Notes under the pieces: model-generated
What the model was told of the DNA's origin: nothing
Databases searched by the model: none
Seen by the model: the letters and a program-made list of their open reading frames with translations, nothing else
Translations under genes and position numbers: made by a program
Source of the DNA: an uncultured Pedobacter sp.
GTDB lineage: Bacteria; Bacteroidota; Bacteroidia; Sphingobacteriales; Sphingobacteriaceae
Reading direction: 5' to 3'
DNA: 36,833 bases
Assembly: GCA_946478755.1 (NCBI GenBank)
Contig: CAMLDJ010000024.1
Coordinates: 1 to 36,833 of the forward strand
Shown here: piece after piece, positions 1 to 8,939 of the stretch
Layout: each line of letters begins with the position of its first letter
How positions within the stretch are numbered: the first letter of the stretch is position 1

Positions 1-2358
1 CTGAGTAATCACATCATCGTTATTTATTGTTCCCGGAGCAGAAGTGGTAGTGATCTGCCCTCCGGAGGTTGGACTTGATAAGACAACCGAAAAGGTTTCA
101 TTCCCCTCAACCATCAGATCCTGCCTGACCTTAAAGGTGAGAACTTTGCTTGTCTCCCCCTGTAAAAAGGTCAGTGTACCGGTTTGTGGATAGGGCAAGG
201 TAAAATCAAAATCACTATCATTAGTGGTACCATGCTGGAGGGCATAATTTACATTAACGGGACAACCTGGATTAGCAGCGGATAACGACACTGTGAAGGT
301 CATATCCGTAAGGCCACCGGCATTACTGCCTTCGCTCTTAGAGGCAGAAGTAGCAGCAATAGAAATATCGCTTACTGACACCGCTGCAGAATGATAGGCA
401 ATATTATTACAACCCACAGTACCTGAATTACACTCTATATCAGGATCTGTCGGTAGAGCAGTATTTGGATTCGTAGCATCCGGATCGGTAACATCTGCGG
501 GGCGTAGGATGCTTGCCTTTGCATCCAGTGTGCCTGTTGGCTTACTATCTATTGTGGCGGTTATAGTTACCGTAAGTACTGCTTGATTCACAATATCCAG
601 TGAAGCTGTAATTGGAGCGTCGGTAAAAGGAGCAGTATAATTGGTGGCTCCTGTAAAGGTAATCCCCGCAGTTGGCGCGGCAGTGATGCTGGTAATGGTC
701 AATTCAGACGGGAAGTTAAACGCAACCTTGGCCCCACTTACATCATCAGGGCCATTATTTTTTATTTTTAATGTATAAGTAATCGTTCCGCCTAGACAAT
801 ATGTTGCTTTATCAGATATTAAACTCTGTACTTGCAAATCGGCTTCCCGAAGTTCTATAGCGACTGACGGGCTTATAGGAGCACTAACAACATAGGTCCA
901 GGTGTCCAGACCTACCTCATCACCATAATCACTTGTCCATTTGTGACCGTTGGCAGCACTGCTGCTTCCCGTCAAACTTGAAGTCCCTGAACCAATATTT
1001 GTATCATCCCAATAAACGATATCATTTGGCGCAGCTACCCCGTTGGTTCGGGTTATGATTATGCCACTTGCATTGTTCTCCACGTCAAGAAAAGGGAAAT
1101 GGACTTCCCCACTTATTAAAGTGAGTTGCATGCCAGAAGTACTGATTGTAACTGTTCCAGGCACTTTATTCCCCTGGCCATCGAGACCATCCCAGTAAAT
1201 GCTATTTGCTCCGGTACTTGCTGGTCCTGTAAGCTTACGATCAATAAGATCATTGAAATCTCCGTCCCCATTAAGATCAATCTTAATCAAGTAACTCCCT
1301 GTCTGATTAGTGGTGAAGCCAATATTCCCTCCCAAAGGAGAGGTTCCTCCAAAATTAGCGGTACCTTCTTGCCCACTAAAGGAAAAATTGGTCACCACGG
1401 GGCTTGTGGGCGTAGATCTTAGCCAGGTAGTAGTGCCATCGGGAGTAATTGATGTGGCTGGAAGATCCGCATTTGGTGTATTAAAAAATATTTTATGGGT
1501 AATATCCGAAGTACCATCTGCCATTCTTGGATCCTGAACAGCTGGGTTTGTAATGGTATTTATACTTTTGTAAGTTGCATTACCTGAGCCATCTCTGAAC
1601 CCTTTATTATTGGCGAAGAATACGAAGGCATAACCCGCCTGCCCGTTATTGTCAACGTCATAAATGTATCCATCTTTAGTTAATACTTGAAATACACCGT
1701 TAAATCTGGCACCAAAGTCTCCAAGGGAACCTGAAAATACATTAGTAAATGCCCGACCGGGAATAAAACTATTGTTTACAGCTCTTACTGAAACATCAAA
1801 GGCGGTAATATATGCAGTGCTGTTGCTCTGAGTCCAGTTAGAACCTACGTTAACATCACCAGGATACTGGGTGGTTCTTGTAATATCAGGAGAAATGAAA
1901 TCTATTTCCCATATCCCTTCTTCACCCGCTGCAACCGTTAAAACATAAGGACTATAACTCCCCCCACCAACTGGCCCTGTTACTTCCTGGCTCCGATTTG
2001 CTATTAGGCCGGTAGTGGTTCCCGTGCCTGTGGTTGCCGTGGTGCCATTCGCTTTTCTGACATCAATTCTACCTCCACCTATATTTTGTGCGCTTGATCC
2101 TAAATATAGCCTTTCGCCAGCCTTTACATATACCTTTACAGTTCCCAATGTAGGAAAAGGATTGATGTTAGTAGGAATATTCGAACTTAACAAAAAAGCT
2201 CTTTGCCCCCCATTTGTGATCAAATCCTTACTCCCCTCTCCAAAAACAGAAGTGGAGCATATCATGAAAGCAAAGAAAACAAGATAGCAACTGGACAAAA
2301 GCCTGCGCAGAGATCGTCTTATAAACAGAGCAATTTTGTTCGGAGTAAAAATCAGCAT
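1..2358 (-). CDS. Secreted adhesin-like protein with DUF11 and Calx-beta domains (3' end outside window)
   Basis: The reading frame is open from an ATG at 2358 to the left edge (786 codons), so the C-terminus is missing. An in-frame TAA lies three codons before the ATG, which fixes the start. The N-terminus has a basic stretch (RRSLRR) and a hydrophobic segment ending near residue 43, read as a signal peptide. Residues 45-500 are Gly/Thr/Asn-rich with a calcium-loop-like DLNGDGDFND segment. Residues about 505-610 resemble the DUF11 repeat family (ADLQV, YTLKIKNNGPDDVSGAKV). Residues about 660-780 resemble a Calx-beta domain (SEGSNAGG, FTVSLS, EGNETFSVVLS). In Bacteroidota such proteins are usually large, surface-attached and end in a type IX secretion or gliding-motility sorting domain; that end cannot be seen here. 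Function as adhesin or surface structural protein is inference. Confidence 0.85.
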   Translation of the reverse strand, partial: MLIFTPNKIALFIRRSLRRLLSSCYLVFFAFMICSTSVFGEGSKDLITNGGQRAFLLSSNIPTNINPFPTLGTVKVYVKAGERLYLGSSAQNIGGGRIDVRKANGTTATTGTGTTTGLIANRSQEVTGPVGGGSYSPYVLTVAAGEEGIWEIDFISPDITRTTQYPGDVNVGSNWTQSNSTAYITAFDVSVRAVNNSFIPGRAFTNVFSGSLGDFGARFNGVFQVLTKDGYIYDVDNNGQAGYAFVFFANNKGFRDGSGNATYKSINTITNPAVQDPRMADGTSDITHKIFFNTPNADLPATSITPDGTTTWLRSTPTSPVVTNFSFSGQEGTANFGGTSPLGGNIGFTTNQTGSYLIKIDLNGDGDFNDLIDRKLTGPASTGANSIYWDGLDGQGNKVPGTVTISTSGMQLTLISGEVHFPFLDVENNASGIIITRTNGVAAPNDIVYWDDTNIGSGTSSLTGSSSAANGHKWTSDYGDEVGLDTWTYVVSAPISPSVAIELREADLQVQSLISDKATYCLGGTITYTLKIKNNGPDDVSGAKVAFNFPSELTITSITAAPTAGITFTGATNYTAPFTDAPITASLDIVNQAVLTVTITATIDSKPTGTLDAKASILRPADVTDPDATNPNTALPTDPDIECNSGTVGCNNIAYHSAAVSVSDISIAATSASKSEGSNAGGLTDMTFTVSLSAANPGCPVNVNYALQHGTTNDSDFDFTLPYPQTGTLTFLQGETSKVLTFKVRQDLMVEGNETFSVVLSSPTSGGQITTTSAPGTINNDDVITQ

Positions 2359-3027
2359 AGGCGTTTAACACAACAAATTGTGGATGAAAATTTATTAGCG
2401 TATAGTTTTCGAAAAATAAGAGCGTGCTTCATTTTACGAAGGAGGAAATATGAATGTATGATCTGCACGAATTATAATACATTAATTGAAAGTGTAATTA
2501 GATTTACCAGGAGCAAAATAATCAGAATTTATCATTTCAAAGAAATTTAAAGAACAAAAAAAAAAATTTGTTAATAACAATTAGGCCAAAAAAAATGAAA
2601 ATTTTATAAAAAGCCTTTTTAAAGATCAAAAACGCTATTTAAAATATTTTTCAGTTAAAAAACAAAAAAGTATACCAACGATATCAACACAAAAAATGGG
2701 TATAAATTCCCCATTTTGAGAATTAAAATAACCAATTATATAACAAAAATATCATGCCACTCATAACAAAACAGCCAATAAACGCGTAAAATGATCGGTC
2801 ATCACGAATCACATCCGTAAAAAACAACTCACTTCAACGATAAATAGGCGACCAATAAACTATAAAGAAACACACCGTGTCCTGGCAAAAAAAGGCTTTT
2901 TTTGATTTTTATCAATTAGCTTAATAATTGTATTTTATCTGAGGTTAAGCAACATAACTGTCTTATAAACTCAATATCAAAAACAATTCTATGCTAATAG
3001 CTGTTAACAGATTTCAATTTAACTTTA
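2359..3027. other. Long AT-rich intergenic region
   Basis: These 669 bases separate the divergent adhesin and cold-shock genes. They are very AT-rich with several A-tracts (about 2554-2650) and show no convincing coding frame on either strand. They must hold the adhesin promoter and the promoter and 5' leader of the cold-shock gene. I found no exact Bacteroidota promoter match (TTTG-N20-TAnnTTTG). Confidence 0.6.
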
Positions 3028-3225
3028 ATGACAATGCAACAAGGAACAGTAAAATTTTTCAACGAGTCAAAAGGATTTGGCTTTATCGTACCAGACAATG
3101 GAGAACCCGACATTTTTGTCCACATAACGGGACTGATAGATAAGGTTAATGAGAATGACAAGGTAAATTATGAAGTTGAAAGCGGAAAAAAGGGGCTTAA
3201 CGCTACTCAGGTAAGAATAAGCTAA
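3028..3225 (+). CDS. Cold-shock protein, CspA family
   Basis: This 65-residue protein is a single cold-shock (OB-fold) domain that binds single-stranded RNA and DNA. Both RNA-binding motifs are visible: RNP1 as KGFGFI and RNP2 as IFVHI. The C-terminal GKKGLNATQV matches the last strand of the family. An alternative ATG at 3034 would give the more usual start MQQGTVKFF; the sequence does not decide between them. The gene is monocistronic and followed by a hairpin at 3241-3271. The long AT-rich region before it could hold a structured leader of the kind known from other csp genes, but that is inference. Confidence 0.95.
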   Translation: MTMQQGTVKFFNESKGFGFIVPDNGEPDIFVHITGLIDKVNENDKVNYEVESGKKGLNATQVRIS

Positions 3226-3240
3226 GCCAAAAAAATCAAA

Positions 3241-3271
3241 AACGGAGCTTATAGACTGCTATAGCTCCGTT
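3241..3271 (+). terminator. Hairpin downstream of the cold-shock gene
   Basis: The arms at 3241-3254 and 3259-3271 pair over 13 bp with a single bulged T and a 4-nt loop. It begins 15 bases after the csp stop codon. There is no clear T-tract on the + strand, so it may act as a 3' stabilising structure or a weak terminator. The A-rich stretch before it would give a T-tract only for minus-strand transcription. Confidence 0.6.
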
Positions 3272-3452
3272 AATGCAAAATGTTGCCACATCAATCTCCC
3301 TCCTTTTGTATGCTCAGGCAAGCCTACTACCTTCCAGCCACTGTATAGAAAATTCTTCCCCATTATATTCATCTGTGTTTTGCTTTTTGCTACATTTAAA
3401 CACGAAAAAAGCTTGTAATTAGTTCATACTATTGATTGAGCAATGTAATATT

Positions 3453-4298
3453 ATGGAAATAAAAAGTCTTGAAAATACCCAGATGCTGCAGCTTCTCGAG
3501 ACATTCAATAAAGCTTTTGCGGATTATATTATCCCGCTGACGCTTACTGAAGAACAGTTTGCAACTAAAGCAAATGCAGAAAGTATTACGATGAAATATT
3601 CAGTGGGCGCATTCAAAGACGATACTTTGATGGGGTTTATACTACATGGATATAACACGAAAAATGGCGGCACTGTCTTATACAATGCAGGCACCGGCGT
3701 ACTGCCAGCCTATAGAGGACTCCGGCTAACCGCCAGGATGTATGAATATCTACTTCCGATACTGATCAAAGATAAAATCAGTAAAGTTATTTTAGAAGTT
3801 ATCGAATCCAATTATGCAGCGCTTAAAGTGTATAGCTCCCTGGGATTTGAAATATCCAGGACACTTAACTGTTATAAGGGCACTTTGACGACTCGTACTA
3901 CTCACCTCACTCATTTCCGTAAAAATCTGAGGGATCTGGACTGGAATTATCTCGAAACTTTTTGGGACTGGCTACCAACCTGGCAAAACTCAATAACTGC
4001 TATAAAAAAAGCATACGACAAAAATAGTGCAATTTTAGCCCTCAAAGATCAGCAGATCATAGGTTACCTGATCTACAGCACCGACACAAATAGGATTCAT
4101 CAATTTGCCGTTCATAAGGATTACCGGAATACCGGGCTGGGCCACTCTATTTTTGACCATTATAGCCGAATACATAGTAAGCAGACCACAATCATTAATG
4201 TTGATGATAGTTCGACAAGCACCGTTTCGTTCCTTACCGGAATGGGACTGCAGGTTTTCATCAGGCAATTTGAAATGCAGTTGGACTTGAGTGTTTAA
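3453..4298 (+). CDS. Tandem-domain GNAT family N-acetyltransferase
   Basis: This 281-residue protein appears to hold two GNAT folds that use acetyl-CoA to acetylate an amine; the substrate is unknown. The N-terminal half (about 1-135) carries VLPAYRGLRLT, where the usual R-x-x-G-x-G/A acetyl-CoA loop is imperfect. The C-terminal half (about 150-281) has a cleaner loop, YRNTGLG, after FAVHKD. One domain may be catalytic and the other structural, as seen in other tandem GNATs. I start at the ATG at 3453; an in-frame TTG at 3432 is less likely. The gene stands alone and converges with the LytTR gene across a dyad element. Confidence 0.85.
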   Translation: MEIKSLENTQMLQLLETFNKAFADYIIPLTLTEEQFATKANAESITMKYSVGAFKDDTLMGFILHGYNTKNGGTVLYNAGTGVLPAYRGLRLTARMYEYLLPILIKDKISKVILEVIESNYAALKVYSSLGFEISRTLNCYKGTLTTRTTHLTHFRKNLRDLDWNYLETFWDWLPTWQNSITAIKKAYDKNSAILALKDQQIIGYLIYSTDTNRIHQFAVHKDYRNTGLGHSIFDHYSRIHSKQTTIINVDDSSTSTVSFLTGMGLQVFIRQFEMQLDLSV

Positions 4299-4341
4299 CG
4301 TAAGTATATAATCAGTAGATTTAGGTTGTGTTCAGGCTTAT

Positions 4342-4457
4342 AGCAACTACTGCTCAACTACTGCTTCCTTACTGCTTTGATACTGGTACCATATTACCGG
4401 GGTAGTAAAAAAGTAATATAGTTGCAGTAGCGGCGTAATGCTTAAGCGGCAGTTGCT
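4342..4457. repeat. 116-bp intergenic dyad built of 11-nt units (element 1)
   Basis: TACTG occurs at 4348, 4359, 4370 and 4381, exactly 11 bases apart. The right half carries complementary pentamers, also 11 apart: TAGTA 4403, TAATA 4414, CAGTA 4425, TAATG 4436. The two halves pair without gaps about a centre at 4399.5. The outermost AGCAAC (4342-4347) pairs perfectly with GTTGCT (4452-4457). Pairing is imperfect, with several G-U pairs. The element lies between the convergent GNAT and LytTR genes. The family is not recognised; a second element of the same design lies at about 31952-32073. Confidence 0.8.
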
Positions 4458-4603
4458 TCAAGACAGAGTCGAGGGTGATTATTATAGAGGAGCACTTAGA
4501 CGGGAGTATCGCAGACCGTCTTAAACATTCAACTGACGAACATTACAAGATAGGTCGTGAAATTCCGGTTAGCGGCAGGTAGCATCCGCTATAGACCCAG
4601 GCC

Positions 4604-5302
4604 CTATTTCAACCAATCCTGCAAGGTATGAATATAGCTGTCGCCAATCTGCAGTTCCATTCCGCTCTTGAGCTGTACTTTACGATTGTATACAGTTTTG
4701 ATTTGCTTGACCGCCACAATATAACTGCGATGGATACGCTTAAAATATCGTTCTGGAAGTTTTCCCAAAACCTTTTTCAAAGACATTAAGGTAGTTACCG
4801 GGTTTTCTTGCAACTGATGGATGACCACATAGTCCCCGAAACTTTCAATATAGATAATATCATCCAATACCACTCTTACCAGCTTGTAATCCGAATGGAC
4901 ATACATACTATCGCTGCTGACTGATTTAGGGTTTAACTTATATTGATGATAGTCCAGGGCCTTGTTTACCGTCTTCGAAAACCGGTCAAAATCTATCGGC
5001 TTCAGCAAATAATCCAATGCATCCAACTCAAAGCCATCATAGGCAAATTTTCGGTAAGCTGTGGTAAAAATGATCATGGGCCGTACTTCCAATGCACGCA
5101 CCAGGTCTATCCCGGTGATATCCGGCATATTGATATCTATAAAAAGCAAGTCTACCGCATGCTGGTTTAAAAATTCCGCAGCATACAGGGCATCTTCAAA
5201 AGTATGCAGTAACTGCAAGGTCGGAAACCTGGAACTGTATTCCCTGATCAGGTCCAATGCCAGTGGTTCATCATCAATCGCAATACATCTTAGCTTTTGC
5301 AT
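4604..5302 (-). CDS. LytTR-family response regulator
   Basis: This 232-residue regulator has a receiver domain (residues 1-120) and a LytTR DNA-binding domain (about 130-232). The acidic pair is D10-D11, the predicted phosphorylated residue is D56 in LLFIDINMPD, and the conserved lysine lies in YLLKPIDF. The LytTR part shows FGDYVVIH and YFKRIHRSYIV, typical of the family. It follows its sensor kinase after only two bases, so the two form one operon and almost certainly one phosphorelay. LytTR proteins bind direct repeats upstream of targets; those targets cannot be told from this window. Confidence 0.95.
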   Translation of the reverse strand: MQKLRCIAIDDEPLALDLIREYSSRFPTLQLLHTFEDALYAAEFLNQHAVDLLFIDINMPDITGIDLVRALEVRPMIIFTTAYRKFAYDGFELDALDYLLKPIDFDRFSKTVNKALDYHQYKLNPKSVSSDSMYVHSDYKLVRVVLDDIIYIESFGDYVVIHQLQENPVTTLMSLKKVLGKLPERYFKRIHRSYIVAVKQIKTVYNRKVQLKSGMELQIGDSYIHTLQDWLK

Positions 5303-5304
5303 AC

Positions 5305-6435
5305 TTACAGATAAATCGTTAAAGATACTTTAAACCACTCTTCGCTTTCCTCAATATGAAGTTCATGTTTATCCGGGTACAAATACTGCAACCGCTGCTT
5401 TGTATTCGAAATCCCTATCCCGCTATTATTTCCACTAGCATTTTTAGCAAAATTCCTATTCTCCGCATAAAAGAAAATACTGTCGTAATGCAGATCGATT
5501 TCTATAATAATGGGCGATTTTTTATTTTTACTAACCCCATACTTAAACGCGTTTTCAACAAAGGTCATCAGCAGTAAAGGTGCTATCTTTTGTTGATCCA
5601 CAGTTCCGAATATAACATAACTTACAGGATTTTTTTCTCCCAGCCGCAGTTCCTGTAAGCCGATAAAATTCGAGATACAATCCAGCTCGTGCCGCAGCGA
5701 AACAAATTCTTCGGTAATATCATCAGTAATGTAACGCATAATGTTCGACAATTTCATGATGCTTTCTGCAGTATTTGGGCTTGAAGTAATCGCCAGTGTA
5801 TAAATATTGTTGAGTGTATTATATAGGAAATGCGGATTGATCTGGGCCTTTAAAAAAGAAAGCTCTGCCTCTGCCCGATCTGACTCTGCTTTAATTGCTT
5901 TTTTCTGGGCCAGCTGCAGCTGTTTGTTGATCTCGATGGCCATCGTCGAAGCGAGGATCATGATAAAAGTAAAAACACTTACAATATCAAAAGTCACTTG
6001 CCTCTTTTCAGGTCCAACCTGTGCAAGCTGTGCGTTATGCCTCCTTGACAGCGTATCGCGGAGTTGCATCCTTTCGCCCGACTGACGATCAGGTAAAATT
6101 GACGGTATAGACTTGTTAAGAGCTATGCTACTTCGCATATGGCTGGACATCAGCCGGTCAAATGGCTTTAACATATACACCACTACAAACAGCAGCAAAA
6201 CCATCCCAAAATATAAGATATGCCTTCCTTTCAGATAAAAAAAGGGAATCAGCACTAGTTTTAACAGGTAAAAGAGCAGCAAAAAAGTAAGACAGAATAC
6301 CCAGTAGGGATTTGAAAATACATCAACATGAATTTTCCGGGCGGGCAGACTGTTCATAAACACCATTGGGAGACTAAAAAAAAGTATCCAACCGGCTATC
6401 TGTGCTATAAAACTTGCTGTCTTGGAAATATTCAT
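5305..6435 (-). CDS. LytS/YehU-type sensor histidine kinase
   Basis: This 376-residue membrane kinase has hydrophobic segments at about residues 8-30, 45-65, 74-92 and 150-168, with a basic loop of about 50 residues before the last. The dimerisation and phosphorylation domain (PF06580) is marked by KAQINPHFLYNTLNNI, with H202 the predicted phosphorylated histidine. The ATPase region shows FVENAFKYG and GIGISNTKQRL. The partner regulator gene starts 2 bases after the stop codon. The sensed signal is unknown; the membrane part is not a recognised ligand-binding fold. Confidence 0.93.
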   Translation of the reverse strand: MNISKTASFIAQIAGWILFFSLPMVFMNSLPARKIHVDVFSNPYWVFCLTFLLLFYLLKLVLIPFFYLKGRHILYFGMVLLLFVVVYMLKPFDRLMSSHMRSSIALNKSIPSILPDRQSGERMQLRDTLSRRHNAQLAQVGPEKRQVTFDIVSVFTFIMILASTMAIEINKQLQLAQKKAIKAESDRAEAELSFLKAQINPHFLYNTLNNIYTLAITSSPNTAESIMKLSNIMRYITDDITEEFVSLRHELDCISNFIGLQELRLGEKNPVSYVIFGTVDQQKIAPLLLMTFVENAFKYGVSKNKKSPIIIEIDLHYDSIFFYAENRNFAKNASGNNSGIGISNTKQRLQYLYPDKHELHIEESEEWFKVSLTIYL

Positions 6436-6563
6436 ACTTAAAGGTTATTAATATTACAAAAAATAGCTCATATAAGCCAATACACAAGCACATTATCAAG
6501 ACGAATAGCAGCAAGTGATAAGGAATTCCGCTCGCGCGCGTTTACCCTCGCACTTGATGGAAA

Positions 6564-7220
6564 TCAAGCGTTCGTTAGCGGATAGTTGTTAACTATTTTT
6601 TTCACTCTGCCGGGCACACCGGCTATCATCACATTTGGTGGGACATTTGCCGTAATACAGGCACCGGCAGCAACATAGGCGCCCCTTCCGATGCTAATAC
6701 CAGGAATAACGATTGCCCCAGACCCTATAAAAACACCTTCACCAATATGTACGTTCCCTGCAATGGTAACACCTGGTGAAATGGTTACAAAATCTTCTAG
6801 CAGTGTATCATGACTAAGGTTGCTTTTCGAATTAACAATGCAATGATTGCCAATTCTAACATTTGCATTCACCACGCAGCCGGGAGCTATACAATTTCCA
6901 ATCCCAATGATTAATGACGGGCTAACATAGGCATGGCGATGGATAAGATTTATGAAGCGATAACCAGACTGTTCTAAGGGTTCAATCATCAATTTCCGCC
7001 TATAATCACCAATTGCGCCCATTAACCTCATACCGTCGGAAGCCTCGTAGTCCTTTAAAAAATTTTCAAAAGCGATAACTGGTTTTACGACAGCTGAATA
7101 GTCCAGATCATACTGTACATTCACAATGTATCCATCAAGGCTATATTCCCCTGTTTCCTGCAGGTATTCACTAACTTCCTTAGCATGCTTCCCCGCGCCT
7201 AAAAGATAAATTTTCATCAT
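6564..7220 (-). CDS. NeuD/PglD-type sugar O-acyltransferase
   Basis: This 218-residue protein has a small N-terminal Rossmann-like subdomain (IYLLGAGKHAKEV) followed by a left-handed beta-helix of hexapeptide repeats (about 95-200). That is the layout of the NeuD/PglD family, which transfers an acetyl group from acetyl-CoA to a sugar or sugar nucleotide. GSGAIVIPGISIGRGAYVAAGA is the last coil region and AGVPGRVKK the usual C-terminal signature. Family members usually sit in glycan biosynthesis clusters; here no other such gene is nearby, so the substrate cannot be inferred. Two ATGs (7220, 7217) are possible starts. Confidence 0.88.
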   Translation of the reverse strand: MMKIYLLGAGKHAKEVSEYLQETGEYSLDGYIVNVQYDLDYSAVVKPVIAFENFLKDYEASDGMRLMGAIGDYRRKLMIEPLEQSGYRFINLIHRHAYVSPSLIIGIGNCIAPGCVVNANVRIGNHCIVNSKSNLSHDTLLEDFVTISPGVTIAGNVHIGEGVFIGSGAIVIPGISIGRGAYVAAGACITANVPPNVMIAGVPGRVKKIVNNYPLTNA

Positions 7221-7598
7221 GGTTATATCAATGCAGAAAAGATTTGTCCTGGATTATTTAGAGCTTGACTTTGTGGAGCAGATGAGGCAATCAGAGGGAT
7301 GCATGTAACGGTTATATCGGAGGAGCTTAAGCTTATCTTAAAAGAAGCAAGGCTGCATGCAGTCATCCGAAGAACTAAACACCTTTTCATATCAATAAGT
7401 TTTAAGTTAAATCAAGCATTAACCTCAGATCGTGCAGCGAAGTAACGATATTGTGTAAGCCTGTAGAAGCGAGTCCCGGTAAACACCTGGAATTTCCTGA
7501 TGAAAGGAATTTCTTATTAAAGTTGGAGGATAGAATGCGGGGCCAATCCGATACGAACTTTATCATCGCATATCTATTTTTCAATTTAAGTTTTGATT
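7221..7598. other. Gene-free stretch, possible remnant region
   Basis: These 378 bases hold no gene I can support. Short open frames exist on both strands (for example 48 codons on + from an ATG near 7300, and 60 codons on - at 7402-7584), but none shows a recognisable motif. Two short perfect palindromes occur (AGCTTAAGCT near 7328 and CTGCATGCAG near 7353). The stretch could be decayed coding sequence beside the AbiE accessory genes, but I cannot show this. Confidence 0.4.
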
Positions 7599-7976
7599 TT
7601 ATAAAACGTATGTCAATCCGTACCCCACCGAAGATAAAATCATCGTAAAAAACACCATTCCTACTGAAGTCTTAATACTTATCATTTTCAGGCTTTGCTC
7701 TTTATTATAGCCACTATTTGCTTTAAAATGTATTGACAACAAAAACCCTAGAGTACTATCAATAAGGCCTAATAATCCATTAATTATCAAAGCGGTTGTT
7801 AAATCGACCTTTTGTGATATCAAAAACCCAAGTACACAATATAGGATTCCAGATACCAGGCCTAAATTAGCATAATTAAAACTTAGTTTTCGTGAAAGAA
7901 TAGCACCATATGTACTTATTAAAATAATTACAAACAGTCCAACTATTAAAGAATATAAAGCGAGCAAATAGTTCAT
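7599..7976 (-). CDS. Small four-helix membrane protein, unknown function
   Basis: This 125-residue protein is mostly hydrophobic, with predicted membrane helices at about 4-26, 36-52, 60-82 and 100-122. A short polar loop (HFKANSGYNKEQSLK) precedes the last helix. I recognise no family. It lies 108 bases downstream of the AbiEii toxin gene on the same strand and could be co-transcribed. The hydrophobic pattern and clean ATG make a real gene likely. Confidence 0.6.
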   Translation of the reverse strand: MNYLLALYSLIVGLFVIILISTYGAILSRKLSFNYANLGLVSGILYCVLGFLISQKVDLTTALIINGLLGLIDSTLGFLLSIHFKANSGYNKEQSLKMISIKTSVGMVFFTMILSSVGYGLTYVL

Positions 7977-8084
7977 ATAAAAGATGCCAGATATTTTTGA
8001 ATATAGCTATTATGGTTTTATTAATAGGTAACCACCATTGAGTCTCTGGAATGAAGTGCTGGCTGCTGAAAGTGGTTCTAAATG

Positions 8085-8939
8085 TTAGCGACTTATCTTT
8101 AAATGAGAGATCAAATCATTAAAATAAGTAGCTGACCAAATATCCAACACAGATCGGTCAGCTATAAATCTACTGATATCCGCCTTCACACGATCAAAAT
8201 TCACGGTTCCTATCTTTATTTTGAGTAATTCCCTAAATTCCACTTCAGTCATATCTTCTTTAATCCAGTCCCCACTATCTTTGGCCCTAAGTACAAAATG
8301 TTTTAAATTCAACGGTACTTGTTTTCTAATATACCACTCCATGTCATACCAATCCCTTCCCTTTACATTATTTCCCCATTTTCTAAACAACAAAGCATGC
8401 ATTTTACCTGCATACAGATCAGACAACGAAAAACACTTCACATAAAAAGAAAAAGGTTTTAAAAGCAATTTTTCTTCAGTTTGAAAACCTAACGGCGGCA
8501 GTTTATCTACTTCAAGTTTGATTTTGATATTCGCTCGCTGATCAACCCCACTTTGGGAGATAATTCCCTCCAATACCAGCTCCTTCCAAATCGTTTCAGA
8601 TTTTAAAAAAGCAGAATCAATATTGCTTTCTTTCGTCTTCTTTTTTTCAGTCACAGAAACAGTCATACCTTGGGATGCAAACTCAGCAGTAACTGCACCT
8701 AAATACTTATCCAAAGAAAAGTCGGGATTCTGATCTAATAAAGAAAAACCCAAGTCCTCTGAAAAGCGATCCAAACCATACAATATTCGCAAAGCTGTTC
8801 CCCCATAAAAAGCAGCCTTTTCAAAAAAGCCTGCACGCTGCAAACCGGCAAGTGCAATTTCTTGCATAATTTCACGCAGGGCCTGTTCAGCCTCATCCTT
8901 ATTTGAAGGGTGATAAGATTGCAGCCATTCTTTTATCAT
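8085..8939 (-). CDS. AbiEii/AbiGii-type nucleotidyltransferase toxin with altered DxD motif
   Basis: This 284-residue protein belongs to the AbiEii nucleotidyltransferase family, toxins of type IV toxin-antitoxin systems involved in phage abortive infection. Motif I begins normally (YGGTALRILYGLDRFSED), but the expected D-x-D reads D62-L-G64, so the second metal-binding Asp is replaced by Gly (GGT codon at 8748-8750). The later signature is intact: LYAGKMHALLFRKW and GRDWYDMEWYI. The gene overlaps its antitoxin by 4 bases (ATGA), so the two are translationally coupled. The reading frame is full length, so this is a point change and not a broken gene. Activity may be reduced or lost, which is inference. 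Confidence 0.88.
   Translation of the reverse strand: MIKEWLQSYHPSNKDEAEQALREIMQEIALAGLQRAGFFEKAAFYGGTALRILYGLDRFSEDLGFSLLDQNPDFSLDKYLGAVTAEFASQGMTVSVTEKKKTKESNIDSAFLKSETIWKELVLEGIISQSGVDQRANIKIKLEVDKLPPLGFQTEEKLLLKPFSFYVKCFSLSDLYAGKMHALLFRKWGNNVKGRDWYDMEWYIRKQVPLNLKHFVLRAKDSGDWIKEDMTEVEFRELLKIKIGTVNFDRVKADISRFIADRSVLDIWSATYFNDLISHLKISR

Noticed and set aside
2015..2550. Two + strand frames near the adhesin start
   Set aside because: They run antisense through the adhesin signal region and into AT-rich DNA, with no motif.
7402..7584. A 60-codon minus-strand frame in the gap
   Set aside because: No recognisable motif, no hydrophobic or conserved pattern; not enough to call a gene or a named pseudogene.
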